Assembly: GCF_009720825.1 (NCBI RefSeq)
Contig: NZ_WNKY01000022.1
Coordinates: forward strand, 32,147-96,146
Direction of reading: 5' to 3'
From: Duganella radicis
GTDB lineage: Bacteria > Pseudomonadota > Gammaproteobacteria > Burkholderiales > Burkholderiaceae_D
Length of the DNA: 64,000 nt
Below are positions 8,559 through 18,272 of the stretch, piece by piece (the stretch's first letter is position 1; each line of letters starts with the position of its first letter). Position numbers and translations under genes: made by a program. The notes beneath the pieces are model-generated. The model worked only from the letters and a program-made list of their open reading frames with translations. It did not search any database and was not told the DNA's origin.

Positions 8559-9554
8559 TTAGATAGTTTCGGTTTCGCGCAGCGTATCCGTGCTGCCGGC
8601 GGCGAAGCGCGCTATTTCATCCTTGCGCATGAAGACCACGCCGGGATGGGACTTCGCATAGCGCAGGAATTCGTCCAGCACCCGCACCATCTGTGGCGAG
8701 CCGCCGATGCGGTCGTGCGTACTGACAGACATCATACGGCGGCGCGTGGCGCCTTCCTCATACAGCTGGTCGAACTCCAGCTTGATCTGCTCAAGGAACT
8801 GGCTGGGTGAGTAGTTGCGGCCTTCGATCAGCAGGATATCGTTGTTACGCAGCGTGTACGGCACCACTAAGAAGTCCTTGCCGTTGACCTGCTCGATAAA
8901 AGGTTCGTCGCGGCTCAGGTCATCGATGTGATAGGTGTAGCCCAGCTCCTGCAACAGCGACAGCGTGTTCGGGCCGCGCCGCAACCAGTTGGCGTTGTAG
9001 CCGGTCGGGCGCTGGCCGGTCACCTCCTCCACCATGCGCGTGCCATCGATCAGGAACTGGCGCTCCTGCGCGCGGCTCATCGCATATTGGGAGCTCCAGC
9101 GCGGCCCGTGTGCCGCCGCTTCATGGCCGCGACGGACGATCTCGCGCGCCAGCTGCGGGTTGCGGCGCGCCGCCTCGCCGATCATGTGCGACGTCACCTT
9201 GACGCCATGCTTGTCCCACAGATCCAACAGGCGCGGTATGCCTTCGCGGTAGCCGTAGGCGAACCAGGTGTTGGTGGTCAGGTCGGCCGGCACACTGGCG
9301 GGAAAGTCGACTTTGGGGAACGGACTGTCGGTGCCCTTGGGCGGCTGGCCACCGGCTTCAAACTGCATGGAGAGGGAAACCACCAGTCGCGCGCCGCCGG
9401 GCCAGAAAACGCCCTTGGCAGCGGCGCTATCGGTGGCGGGAGCGGCCTGCACGCCTGCGGCAGGTGCCAACAGGCCGGCGGCGGCAAGCGCGCCGGCCTG
9501 CCCGAGAAAATTACGGCGCGCTGCATGCGCGGTGTCGGTCGATAGCTTCATCAT
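8559..9554 (-). CDS. Polysaccharide-deacetylase/allantoinase (CE4-like) protein with Tat signal
   Basis: A 331-residue protein with a twin-arginine signal (ARRNFLGQAGALAAAGLLAP at about residues 12-31), predicted to be exported folded. The rest matches the NodB/PuuE-like deacetylase fold: SLSMQFEAGGQPP, YGYREGIPRLLDLWDKHGVKVT, RGHEAAAHGPRW and the later TGYNANWLRRG. The aspartate pair and HxxxH zinc motif of classical CE4 enzymes are not evident, as in the metal-independent PuuE/allantoinase branch, so substrate is uncertain (cyclic amide or N-acyl sugar). The strong AAGGAGAG site fixes the start at ATGATG (9554/9551). It is first gene of a pair with the SDR and is divergent from a LysR regulator. 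Confidence 0.82.
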   Translation of the reverse strand: MMKLSTDTAHAARRNFLGQAGALAAAGLLAPAAGVQAAPATDSAAAKGVFWPGGARLVVSLSMQFEAGGQPPKGTDSPFPKVDFPASVPADLTTNTWFAYGYREGIPRLLDLWDKHGVKVTSHMIGEAARRNPQLAREIVRRGHEAAAHGPRWSSQYAMSRAQERQFLIDGTRMVEEVTGQRPTGYNANWLRRGPNTLSLLQELGYTYHIDDLSRDEPFIEQVNGKDFLVVPYTLRNNDILLIEGRNYSPSQFLEQIKLEFDQLYEEGATRRRMMSVSTHDRIGGSPQMVRVLDEFLRYAKSHPGVVFMRKDEIARFAAGSTDTLRETETI

Positions 9555-9589
9555 CTCTCCTTCAGCAATAGTTGGGTGATCGATGTAGC

Positions 9590-9595
9590 TATAAT
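9590..9595 (+). promoter_or_regulatory. -10-like TATAAT upstream of the LysR gene
   Basis: A perfect TATAAT hexamer lies 72 bp before the LysR ATG in the 113-bp divergent intergenic region (9555-9667). No convincing -35 hexamer stands at 16-18 bp, as expected for an activator- or repressor-controlled promoter. The region also holds the promoter for the deacetylase-like gene; its -10 is not obvious. Confidence 0.4.
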
Positions 9596-9667
9596 AGAAG
9601 CCGGAATCAGAAGGAAATAGCCCCTTTCGAGTGAATCATATTTTCCATTTCGCGAAGAATCCACACC

Positions 9668-10567
9668 ATGATCGATGACCTGCCCGCCCTCACCGCCTTC
9701 GCCCGCATCGTCAGCGCGGGCAGCATGTCGGCCGCCGCGCGCGAGCTGGACCTGCCGCTGTCGGTCATCAGCAAGCGCATGGCGCAACTGGAGAAAAGCA
9801 TCGGCGTCCGGCTGCTGCAACGGACCACGCGCCGCCAGGCGCTGACCGAAGAAGGCGCCCTGCTGCATGCGCGCGTACTGCGCATCCTTGACGAAATCGA
9901 ACAGGCGGAATCGCTGCTGTCGCACAGCCGGCGCGAAGTGAGCGGCTTGCTGCGCGTGACCGCGCCCGGAGAATTCGGCCGCCAGCACATTGTGCCCATC
10001 GTGGCGGACTTCCAGCGCCAGCATCCGCAGCTGGCGGTGCAGCTGGACCTGAGCGATACGGTATTGAATCTGCTGGAAAGCGGCCACGATCTGGCCATCC
10101 GTTTCGGCAGCCTGGAAGATTCGACACTGGTGGCGCGGCGGCTGGCGCCCAGCTACCGCGTCGCCTGCGCCGCACCGGCCTACCTGGCGCAGCATGGCAC
10201 GCCCAGGCACCCATCGGAACTGGCGCAGCACCGCTGCATCCTGATAGGCGAACAGCGCCGCGCCGAATGGCGCTTCCATGGTGAAGAACAAGTGTCGGTA
10301 CGCGTAACCGGTGCCCTGATCACCAACGACGGCCAGGCCGCGCACGCCCTGGCACTGCAAGCGGCGGGCATCGTGGTCAAGTCGATCTGGGACGTGGGCG
10401 ACGACATCCTCGCCGGACGGCTCCAACGCGTGCTGCCGGCCCACTCCATGCCGACCGCTCCGCTGCAAGCCATCGTCCCGCACAGCCAGAACCTCGCGCC
10501 ACGCGTGCGCGCTTTCATCGACTATCTGCAAGCCAGGCTACGGCAGGCTTGGCGCTGGGACACCTGA
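9668..10567 (+). CDS. LysR-family transcriptional regulator
   Basis: A 299-residue LysR-type regulator. The N-terminal winged HTH spans about residues 1-60 (MSAAARELDLPLSVISKRMAQLEKSIGVRLLQRTTR), followed by a periplasmic-binding-like effector domain (LDLSDTVLNLLESGHDLAIRFG, around residues 118-140) similar to the CrgA/DsdC-like group. It is transcribed away from the deacetylase-SDR pair across a 113-bp gap, the standard LysR arrangement, so it probably controls those genes and itself. The inducer is unknown. Confidence 0.92.
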   Translation: MIDDLPALTAFARIVSAGSMSAAARELDLPLSVISKRMAQLEKSIGVRLLQRTTRRQALTEEGALLHARVLRILDEIEQAESLLSHSRREVSGLLRVTAPGEFGRQHIVPIVADFQRQHPQLAVQLDLSDTVLNLLESGHDLAIRFGSLEDSTLVARRLAPSYRVACAAPAYLAQHGTPRHPSELAQHRCILIGEQRRAEWRFHGEEQVSVRVTGALITNDGQAAHALALQAAGIVVKSIWDVGDDILAGRLQRVLPAHSMPTAPLQAIVPHSQNLAPRVRAFIDYLQARLRQAWRWDT

Positions 10568-10570
10568 CCA

Positions 10571-11233
10571 TCAACGGCGGCGGCGTGCCATCAAGCCTAG
10601 CAAGGCCAGTCCAGCACTCAGCATGGCGTAGGTTGCCGGTTCCGGTATGGCGCGCGTCATCTCATAGGTGACGTTGTCGATACCGACGTTGTAGGCGCTG
10701 TCCCGCCATTCGATGCGGATGCCGTCGTTGCCGATCCAGCTGCCATTAAAGCCGCTTGGCATGTTCGGGCTGCCGCTACCGACATTCGCGTCATAGGTGA
10801 ACAGCACATTGCCGCTCAGGTCTGAGATCGTGATGTGGGTGCCCATCGAGGTATTGGAATACGCCCCCATGTCGAAGTGCGTCAGCATGACAGCCATGCC
10901 GTTGAGCGGTTTGAGGTCGATGCGGCCTTGCGAATTGCCGTCACTGCCATTGGCAAAGGCCACACCGCGCAGCGTGTTGTAATCGGCATCCCACCAATTA
11001 AGCGAAGTGCCGGCGATGCGCGGTGCGGAATACGCGACATCGACCACGCCCGGCATGTCGCCGTAGGATTGCGCAATGTACGCCCAGTTGCCGCAAGCTG
11101 CGATGGCGCCATTGCCATCGGCATCGGTATTGCAGACACCCGGACCATTAAAATCGATGACGACGGCATGGGCGGCAGGAGCGGCGAATATCAGGCTGGC
11201 CAGCCCGGCGATGATGGTTGATTTTGTTTTCAT
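10571..11233 (-). CDS. Exported protein with PEP-CTERM sorting signal
   Basis: A 220-residue secreted protein. An N-terminal signal peptide (MKTKSTIIAGLASLIFAAPAAHA) and a C-terminal tripartite PEP-CTERM signal (IPEPATYAMLSAGLALLGLM then RRRR) are both clear. Such proteins are recognised by an exosortase (EpsH) and anchored or released at the surface with exopolysaccharide; no exosortase gene is in this window. The mature part is rich in Gly, Asn and Asp and looks like a beta-sandwich, but I recognise no named domain. The start at 11233 follows GGAGAG; an in-frame extension to 11296 lacks a ribosome site and would bury the signal peptide. Confidence 0.88.
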   Translation of the reverse strand: MKTKSTIIAGLASLIFAAPAAHAVVIDFNGPGVCNTDADGNGAIAACGNWAYIAQSYGDMPGVVDVAYSAPRIAGTSLNWWDADYNTLRGVAFANGSDGNSQGRIDLKPLNGMAVMLTHFDMGAYSNTSMGTHITISDLSGNVLFTYDANVGSGSPNMPSGFNGSWIGNDGIRIEWRDSAYNVGIDNVTYEMTRAIPEPATYAMLSAGLALLGLMARRRR

Positions 11234-11340
11234 TTTTCTCTCCAGTGATCCCCGGTACAGCCTTTCCAGTATGGCCACCGCCATGAAAATAGCCATTTGA
11301 TAATTCCTGCCGCACTTTTTTAATAGATAGGTGACAACTA

Positions 11341-11796
11341 TCAGCTACGGAGATGGTGATAATTGATCGCATTGGCGCCGGAGGCAAGCGTAGCCAGATA
11401 AAGACTCAGATCAGTAGTGATTAGAGTGGTGTCGCCCGAGCAGGCTTCGACAATTGAAGCATCGGTCAGGCCGAGTCGGAGGTATTCAGGACGCTGACAA
11501 GCTATTTCGCTGGGGATGTAGGTCTCAGGAGCGGACGAGGCGAGTTTCCGCAGGACAGACAGTACCTCGCTCCTGGCCGGCTCCGAAATGTAGCCCGCGA
11601 GGTTGGAGGTTTCAGTTAAAATGTTCGGGGTTACAAGAACTTCCGCGGCGTTTTCAATGATTTTAAGCAGGGTATCGTAGTCTTCGGGCACGAAAGCCTT
11701 AAGCCTTTTATGCCTGCTTATGTACTCACGAGACGCAGTCCCAACCACAAAGAGAACTAAAAGGTTTGTATCGATAAGAAGACTCACGGGTTTCAA
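11341..11796 (-). CDS. PIN-domain protein (putative RNase)
   Basis: A 151-residue single-domain protein. The four acidic PIN metal-ligand positions are visible: D9 (LLIDTNLL), E62 (ILTETSN), D112 (LTDASIVE) and D129 (ITTDLSLY), so the nuclease site looks intact. PIN domains are Mg2+-dependent ribonucleases, including VapC toxins. This one is longer than typical VapC (about 130). It overlaps the 92-residue gene upstream by 4 bp, an organisation like toxin-antitoxin pairs, but the partner does not look like a known antitoxin. Function beyond PIN nuclease is inference. Confidence 0.8.
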   Translation of the reverse strand: MKPVSLLIDTNLLVLFVVGTASREYISRHKRLKAFVPEDYDTLLKIIENAAEVLVTPNILTETSNLAGYISEPARSEVLSVLRKLASSAPETYIPSEIACQRPEYLRLGLTDASIVEACSGDTTLITTDLSLYLATLASGANAINYHHLRS

Positions 11797-12071
11797 AACG
11801 GCGCCTCACGATTTTTCACCGAGCGCACTTTGCCATCCCCATCCGATATGCGTACTACTTTGTAGGAACGACGCGGGACATTGGAGGTCGCCAGCGCAGC
11901 GACTGGATTGCGCGGTTCATCCCAAGGACGAGAGAAGCCGACGGTGACAACCCAGTCGCCGCGCTCCTCATCCAGCTCAACCTCCTCCAACCCGACGTTG
12001 GTCAGAGCTTCGTCCGACAGCAAGTCCGTGAGATAGGTTTTGGCAGTGGAAACAGCGTCTTTGACATTCAT
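11793..12071 (-). CDS. Small acidic conserved protein paired with PIN gene
   Basis: A 92-residue soluble protein beginning MNVKDAVSTAKTYLTDLL, with a negatively charged centre (EEVELDEERGDWVVTVGFS) and a basic C-terminus (GKVRSVKNREAPF). I recognise no named family and no DNA-binding motif. The ATG at 12071 is chosen because GGAG lies 7 bp upstream; another ATG at 12083 would place that site inside the gene. Its stop overlaps the PIN gene start (ATGA), so the pair is translationally coupled, and its start is only 24 bp from the divergent arsC-family gene. It may be a partner or neutraliser of the PIN protein; that is inference. Confidence 0.75.
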   Translation of the reverse strand: MNVKDAVSTAKTYLTDLLSDEALTNVGLEEVELDEERGDWVVTVGFSRPWDEPRNPVAALATSNVPRRSYKVVRISDGDGKVRSVKNREAPF

Positions 12072-12095
12072 TTTAGCCTCCATGATTTGAATTAT

Positions 12096-12449
12096 ATGGC
12101 AACTACACTCTACGGCATTCCCAACTGCGATACCGTCAAAAAAGCGCGTACCTGGCTGGCCGACCAGCAGCAGGATTTTGTTTTCCACGATTTTAAAAAG
12201 CAGGGCCTCACGCGCGAAATCGTCGCCGGCTGGCTCAAACATCTGTCGCGCGATGTGCTGGTGAACCGCAAGGGCACCACCTGGCGCGCCCTGTCCGATG
12301 AGCGCAAGGCGTCCATCGTCGACGACGAAGCGGCCATCGCGCTGATGCTGGAAAACCCCTCCGTCATCAAACGCCCGGTGCTGAACAAGAACGGCGCTTT
12401 CTCCGTCGGCTTCTCCGACGCGCAGTACCAACAAATTTTCAACGGCTGA
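12096..12449 (+). CDS. ArsC/Spx-family reductase (YffB-like)
   Basis: A 117-residue glutaredoxin-fold protein of the ArsC/Spx family. It begins MATTLYGIPNCDTVKKARTW, where C10 is the single catalytic cysteine in the typical NCDTVKKA motif, and ends with RPVLNKNGAFSVGFSDAQY. It resembles E. coli YffB, which also precedes dapE, and is not the arsenate reductase of the ars operon. Its true substrate is unknown (a glutathione-linked reductase is suspected). The ATG at 12096 is used; a TTG three codons upstream is possible. No clear ribosome site is visible, and only 24 bp separate it from the divergent acidic-protein gene. The stop is 1 bp before dapE. Confidence 0.88.
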   Translation: MATTLYGIPNCDTVKKARTWLADQQQDFVFHDFKKQGLTREIVAGWLKHLSRDVLVNRKGTTWRALSDERKASIVDDEAAIALMLENPSVIKRPVLNKNGAFSVGFSDAQYQQIFNG

Positions 12450-12450
12450 T

Positions 12451-13584
12451 ATGACTCCTTCCAAGACCCTGGCGCTGACCGAAAAACTGATCTCCCTGTC
12501 CTCCGTCACGCCGGATGACAAAGGCTGCCAGCAGCACCTGATCGACTTGCTCACCCCTCTGGGCTTCAAGTGCGAGACCATCGAATCGAATGGCGTGACC
12601 AATCTGTGGGCGCGCCGCGGCACCACTTCGCCGGTGATGGTTTTCGCCGGCCACACCGACGTGGTGCCTACCGGCCCTGTCGAACAGTGGCGCTCCCAGC
12701 CCTTCACCCCGACTCACCGCGACGGCAAGCTGTATGGCCGTGGCGCGGCCGACATGAAAACTTCCATCGCCGCCTTCGTGGTGGCCTGCGAAGAATTCAT
12801 CGCCAAGCATGACGACCACAAAGGCTCGATCGCTTTCCTCATCACCAGCGACGAGGAAGGTCCGGCCACCGACGGCACCGTCATCGTCTGCAATATGCTG
12901 AAAGAGCGCGGCGAAACGCTGGATTACTGCATCGTCGGCGAACCAACATCCGATGAAACACTGGGCGACATGATCAAGAACGGCCGCCGTGGCTCGCTGT
13001 CCGGCAAGCTGACCATCAAGGGCGTGCAAGGCCACATCGCCTATCCGCAGCTGGCCAAGAACCCGATCCACCTCGGCGCCCCGGCGCTGGCGGAACTGGC
13101 GGCCGAAGTCTGGGACCACGGTAACGAGTACTACCTGCCTACCTCCTGGCAGATGTCGAACATCCACGCCGGCACCGGCGCCAACAACGTCATCCCGGGC
13201 GAGATGGTCATCGACTTCAACTTCCGCTTCTCCACGGCCAGCACGCACGAAGATTTGAAGCGCCGCGTGCACGCCATTCTGGACAAGCACCATCTGCACT
13301 ACGACCTGAAATGGGCGCTGAGCGGCCTGCCCTTCCTGACTCCGCGCGGGACGCTGAGCGATGCGCTGTCCTCGGCCATCAAGTCCGAAACCGGCGTCGA
13401 CACCGAGCTGTCGACCACCGGGGGCACCTCGGACGGCCGCTTTATCGCGCAGATCTGCCCTCAGGTGATAGAATTCGGCCCCCCGAATGCCAGCATCCAC
13501 AAGATCGATGAGCATATCGAACTGCGTTTCGTCGATCCGCTGAAGAACATCTATCGCCGCACGCTGGAAAACCTGCTTACCTAA
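12451..13584 (+). CDS. dapE: Succinyl-diaminopimelate desuccinylase DapE
   Basis: A 377-residue di-zinc M20 peptidase-family enzyme that removes succinate from N-succinyl-LL-DAP to give LL-DAP, two steps after DapD. Metal and catalytic residues are visible: H68 and D70 (FAGHTDVVPTG), D101 (GRGAADMKTS), E135/E136 (TSDEEGPATDG), and a late histidine in PPNASIHKIDE. The dimerisation (lid) domain lies at about residues 180-290. It starts 1 bp after the ArsC-family gene, so the two form an operon, continuing with prmB and the ABC-F gene. Together with dapC and dapD it supplies the succinylase pathway. Confidence 0.97.
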   Translation: MTPSKTLALTEKLISLSSVTPDDKGCQQHLIDLLTPLGFKCETIESNGVTNLWARRGTTSPVMVFAGHTDVVPTGPVEQWRSQPFTPTHRDGKLYGRGAADMKTSIAAFVVACEEFIAKHDDHKGSIAFLITSDEEGPATDGTVIVCNMLKERGETLDYCIVGEPTSDETLGDMIKNGRRGSLSGKLTIKGVQGHIAYPQLAKNPIHLGAPALAELAAEVWDHGNEYYLPTSWQMSNIHAGTGANNVIPGEMVIDFNFRFSTASTHEDLKRRVHAILDKHHLHYDLKWALSGLPFLTPRGTLSDALSSAIKSETGVDTELSTTGGTSDGRFIAQICPQVIEFGPPNASIHKIDEHIELRFVDPLKNIYRRTLENLLT

Positions 13585-13590
13585 AACGCC

Positions 13591-14478
13591 ATGACCACGA
13601 CTCCATTCACCACGCCGCGCGACCTGCTGCGCTACGCCGTCACCCGCTTCAACACCGCCCAGCTGTTCTTCGGCCACGGCAGCGCCGAAGCGTTTGACGA
13701 AGCGGCTTACCTGATCCTGCATACGCTCAAGCTGCCGCTGGACCGCCTCGATCCTTTCCTCGATGCGAAGCTGCTGCCGGAAGAAGTGGCGTCGGTGATG
13801 ACGGTACTGGACCGCCGCGTCAACGAACGCGTGCCGGCGGCCTACATCACCAACGAGGCGTGGCTCGGCACTTACAAGTTCTACGTGGACGAACGCACCA
13901 TTGTGCCGCGCTCCTTCATCGCCGAGCTGATTCCGGAATACTTTGCGCCATGGGTCAACGAGCCTGAAAATGTATCGAACATCCTGGAACTCTGCACGGG
14001 CTCCGGCTGCCTCGCCATCATGATGGCGGACGCCTTCCCGGATGCGCACGTGGACGCGGTGGACATTTCGGCCGACGCGCTGGAAGTCGCCAAGCGCAAC
14101 GTCGCCACCTACGAGCTGGAAGACCGCCTGACGCTGATCCAGTCCGACCTGTACGCCAACGTGCCGGCCAAGAAGTATGACCTGATCATCACCAACCCGC
14201 CGTATGTGAACAGCGGCTCGATGAGCAAGCTGCCGATGGAGTACCGCGCCGAGCCCGAACTGGCGCTGGATGGCGGCAAGGATGGCATGGACATCGTGCG
14301 CCGCATCGTGGCCGGCGCCGCGGAGCGTCTGACCGACGACGGCCTGCTGATCGTTGAAATCGGCAATGAAAAAGAATTCGCGGAAGCTGCCTTCGGCGAA
14401 CTGGGACTCACCTGGCTCACCACCAGCAACGGCGACGACATGGTCTTCCTGCTGACGGCTGACCAACTGAAAATTTAA
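13591..14478 (+). CDS. prmB: 50S ribosomal protein L3 N5-glutamine methyltransferase PrmB
   Basis: A 295-residue SAM-dependent methyltransferase of the HemK/PrmB family. The NPPY catalytic motif is at residues 202-205 (ITNPPYVNSGSMS), the SAM-binding LELCTGSGCLAIMMA loop at about residues 132-146, and the DAVDISADALEVAK acidic loop follows. The N-terminal helical domain and the R-E-P-A-Y-I variant (RVPAAYITNEAWLG) match PrmB rather than PrmC. It methylates a glutamine of ribosomal protein L3. It is placed 6 bp after dapE and 3 bp before the ABC-F gene. Confidence 0.94.
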   Translation: MTTTPFTTPRDLLRYAVTRFNTAQLFFGHGSAEAFDEAAYLILHTLKLPLDRLDPFLDAKLLPEEVASVMTVLDRRVNERVPAAYITNEAWLGTYKFYVDERTIVPRSFIAELIPEYFAPWVNEPENVSNILELCTGSGCLAIMMADAFPDAHVDAVDISADALEVAKRNVATYELEDRLTLIQSDLYANVPAKKYDLIITNPPYVNSGSMSKLPMEYRAEPELALDGGKDGMDIVRRIVAGAAERLTDDGLLIVEIGNEKEFAEAAFGELGLTWLTTSNGDDMVFLLTADQLKI

Positions 14479-14481
14479 ACA

Positions 14482-16481
<2,000 letters not shown>

Positions 16482-16485
<4 letters not shown>

Positions 16486-16958
16486 GCGGCCTGCCGGGCG
16501 CCGAACTGCACTTTGCGGATCGACATCAGCTTATCGATGTCGACCACAATCAGACGGCGCCCATCCACCTCGCCCAGCCCGACCAGATATTCAACGCCGG
16601 CGGCACCGGCAATCGGCTCGATCTGCTCCGGCTTCAGGGTGACGATATCCGTCACTCCATCCACCACCATCCCCATCACACAGCTGGACAGCTTGAGGAT
16701 GATCACATCCGTCAGCGGGTCGTGCTGCGGCGGTCGCGGGCCAAAGGCGATGCGCATGTCGACAATCGGCATGATGACGCCGCGCGACACCACCACGCCG
16801 GTGACGATTTCCCCATCCGACGAGAAGCGCTCCAGTGCCTGCAAGGGCCGCAGTTCCTGCACGTTGGTGAAGTCCAGCGCGTAATCGAGTCCGCCCAGCC
16901 GGAAAACCAGATACTGGCGCGCCTCGCCGGCGGCGGCTTGCGTTATCGAAGAAGACAT
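16482..16958 (-). CDS. CheW-like chemotaxis coupling protein
   Basis: A 158-residue protein consisting of one CheW domain (about residues 15-150): QYLVFRLGGLDYALDFTNVQEL, then VTGVVVSRGVIMPIVDMRIAFG and VGLGEVDGRRLIVVDIDKLM. CheW adaptors link methyl-accepting receptors to CheA kinase. No cheA or receptor gene lies nearby, so this is a stand-alone copy. The start at 16958 follows AGGAT; an upstream in-frame extension to 17033 has no ribosome site. It converges with the ABC-F gene and is divergent from arfB. Confidence 0.93.
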
Positions 16959-17073
16959 GTTGATCCTTTCGTTCGGAGAGCAGCAAGTGCCATCGTAACC
17001 GCGCCGTCCAGCGCTGGCGTTGACAGGCGTCAAGCTTCGCCGGCCCCTGGCGCGCGTTTGCTACAATCGATGC

Positions 17074-17469
17074 ATGAACATCATTAATCCGCATGAAGTG
17101 GAATTCATCGCCATCCGCGCCCAGGGACCGGGTGGGCAGAACGTGAACAAGGTGTCGAATGCGATTCACGCGCGCTTCAGCATCGCCGCGTCGTCACTGC
17201 CCGCGCATATCAAGGAGCGCCTGCTGGCCATGCGCGACAGCCGCATCACGCGTGAAGGCGTGGTGGTGCTGAAAGCGCAGCAGTCGCGCAGCCTGGAAGC
17301 CAACAAGGAGGATGCACTGCGCCGCTTGCAGGAGATGGTCGACAGCGTGGCCGTGCTGCCGCCCATCCGGCGTCCGACCAAGCCGACCTTGGGCTCGCAG
17401 CGCCGTCGCCTTGAAGGCAAATCCAAGGATAGCGAACGCAAGCAGCTGCGCGGCAAAATCGTTATTTAA
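17074..17469 (+). CDS. arfB: Alternative ribosome-rescue factor ArfB (YaeJ)
   Basis: A 131-residue peptidyl-tRNA hydrolase. The GGQ catalytic motif of class I release factors is at residues 20-22 (RAQGPGGQNVNKVSNA). The C-terminus is a long basic tail (RRPTKPTLGSQRRRLEGKSKDSERKQ) that in ArfB enters the empty mRNA channel of stalled ribosomes. The codon-recognition domain of true release factors is absent, which separates it from RF1/RF2. The ATG at 17074 places the GGQ at the standard distance; a frame to 17020 is an unsupported extension. The end overlaps the convergent TauE-like gene by 8 bp. Confidence 0.95.
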   Translation: MNIINPHEVEFIAIRAQGPGGQNVNKVSNAIHARFSIAASSLPAHIKERLLAMRDSRITREGVVVLKAQQSRSLEANKEDALRRLQEMVDSVAVLPPIRRPTKPTLGSQRRRLEGKSKDSERKQLRGKIVI

Positions 17470-18196
17470 GCAGCTGGTGTGCGCCCAGCGCCAACAGGGC
17501 GACGAAGAAGCAGCGGCGAAACACGGCCGGCCGCATGCGCTCGCGCAGCCACTGGCCCAGCTGCATGCCGACGACGGCCGGGATCAGTGCCAGCAGCGAG
17601 CTGCCTGCCGCCGCCGCGTGCCATTCGCCGCGCACCGCCAGCATGACGGCCAGCGCCAGCGTGGAGACGGTAAAGGCCATGCCCATGGCTTGTATCAGGT
17701 CGTCCTTGTCCAGGTTGAGGGCTTGCAGATAAGGAGCGACTGGCATCACGAACACGCCGGTCAGGCCGGCCATGACGCCGGTGGCGGCACCGGCCAACGG
17801 CCCGACCCAGCGCTCGGCACGCGGCGCGACGCGCATGCGCCAGCCAGTCAATCCCAGCACGCCGTAGCCCACCAGCGTCGCCCCGAGCAGAGTGCCGCTC
17901 CACGCGCCGCCAGCCAGCGCATCGCCGATCGCACCCAGCAACGGCGCGCAGGCGGTGCCGACGCACACTGCCAGCAGCAACCAGCGGAAGCGCAGCCAGA
18001 CCGGGTACAACGCCGGGCCGGCCGCCAACTGCCATACATTCGTTACAGACGAAGGCACAATCAGCAGAGCGGCCGCCTCCAGCGGCGGCATGCGCAAGGT
18101 CAGCAGGGCCACCGCCACAGTCGGCAACCCCATGCCGGTAACGCCCTTAACCAGGCCGGCCAATACGAAGACGAGAGCAATAAACAAGATATCCAT
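17462..18196 (-). CDS. TauE/SafE-family membrane permease
   Basis: A 244-residue integral membrane protein with about 7-8 hydrophobic segments. The TauE/SafE repeat pattern is visible: LAGLVKGVTGMGLPTVAVALLTL near the N-terminus and AGAATGVMAGLTGVFVMPVAPYLQ in the middle. The family exports sulfite or sulfoacetate-like organosulfur anions; the specific substrate here is unknown. It is divergent from a LysR regulator across 76 bp, so that regulator probably controls it. Its 3' end overlaps arfB by 8 bp. Confidence 0.88.
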   Translation of the reverse strand: MDILFIALVFVLAGLVKGVTGMGLPTVAVALLTLRMPPLEAAALLIVPSSVTNVWQLAAGPALYPVWLRFRWLLLAVCVGTACAPLLGAIGDALAGGAWSGTLLGATLVGYGVLGLTGWRMRVAPRAERWVGPLAGAATGVMAGLTGVFVMPVAPYLQALNLDKDDLIQAMGMAFTVSTLALAVMLAVRGEWHAAAAGSSLLALIPAVVGMQLGQWLRERMRPAVFRRCFFVALLALGAHQLLK

Positions 18197-18272
18197 GCCA
18201 CCATTGTGCCGTGACGGCCTGGCGGGTGGAATCTGGAATATACTGAGTCAGACTTCGGAAAACACATAGGCT

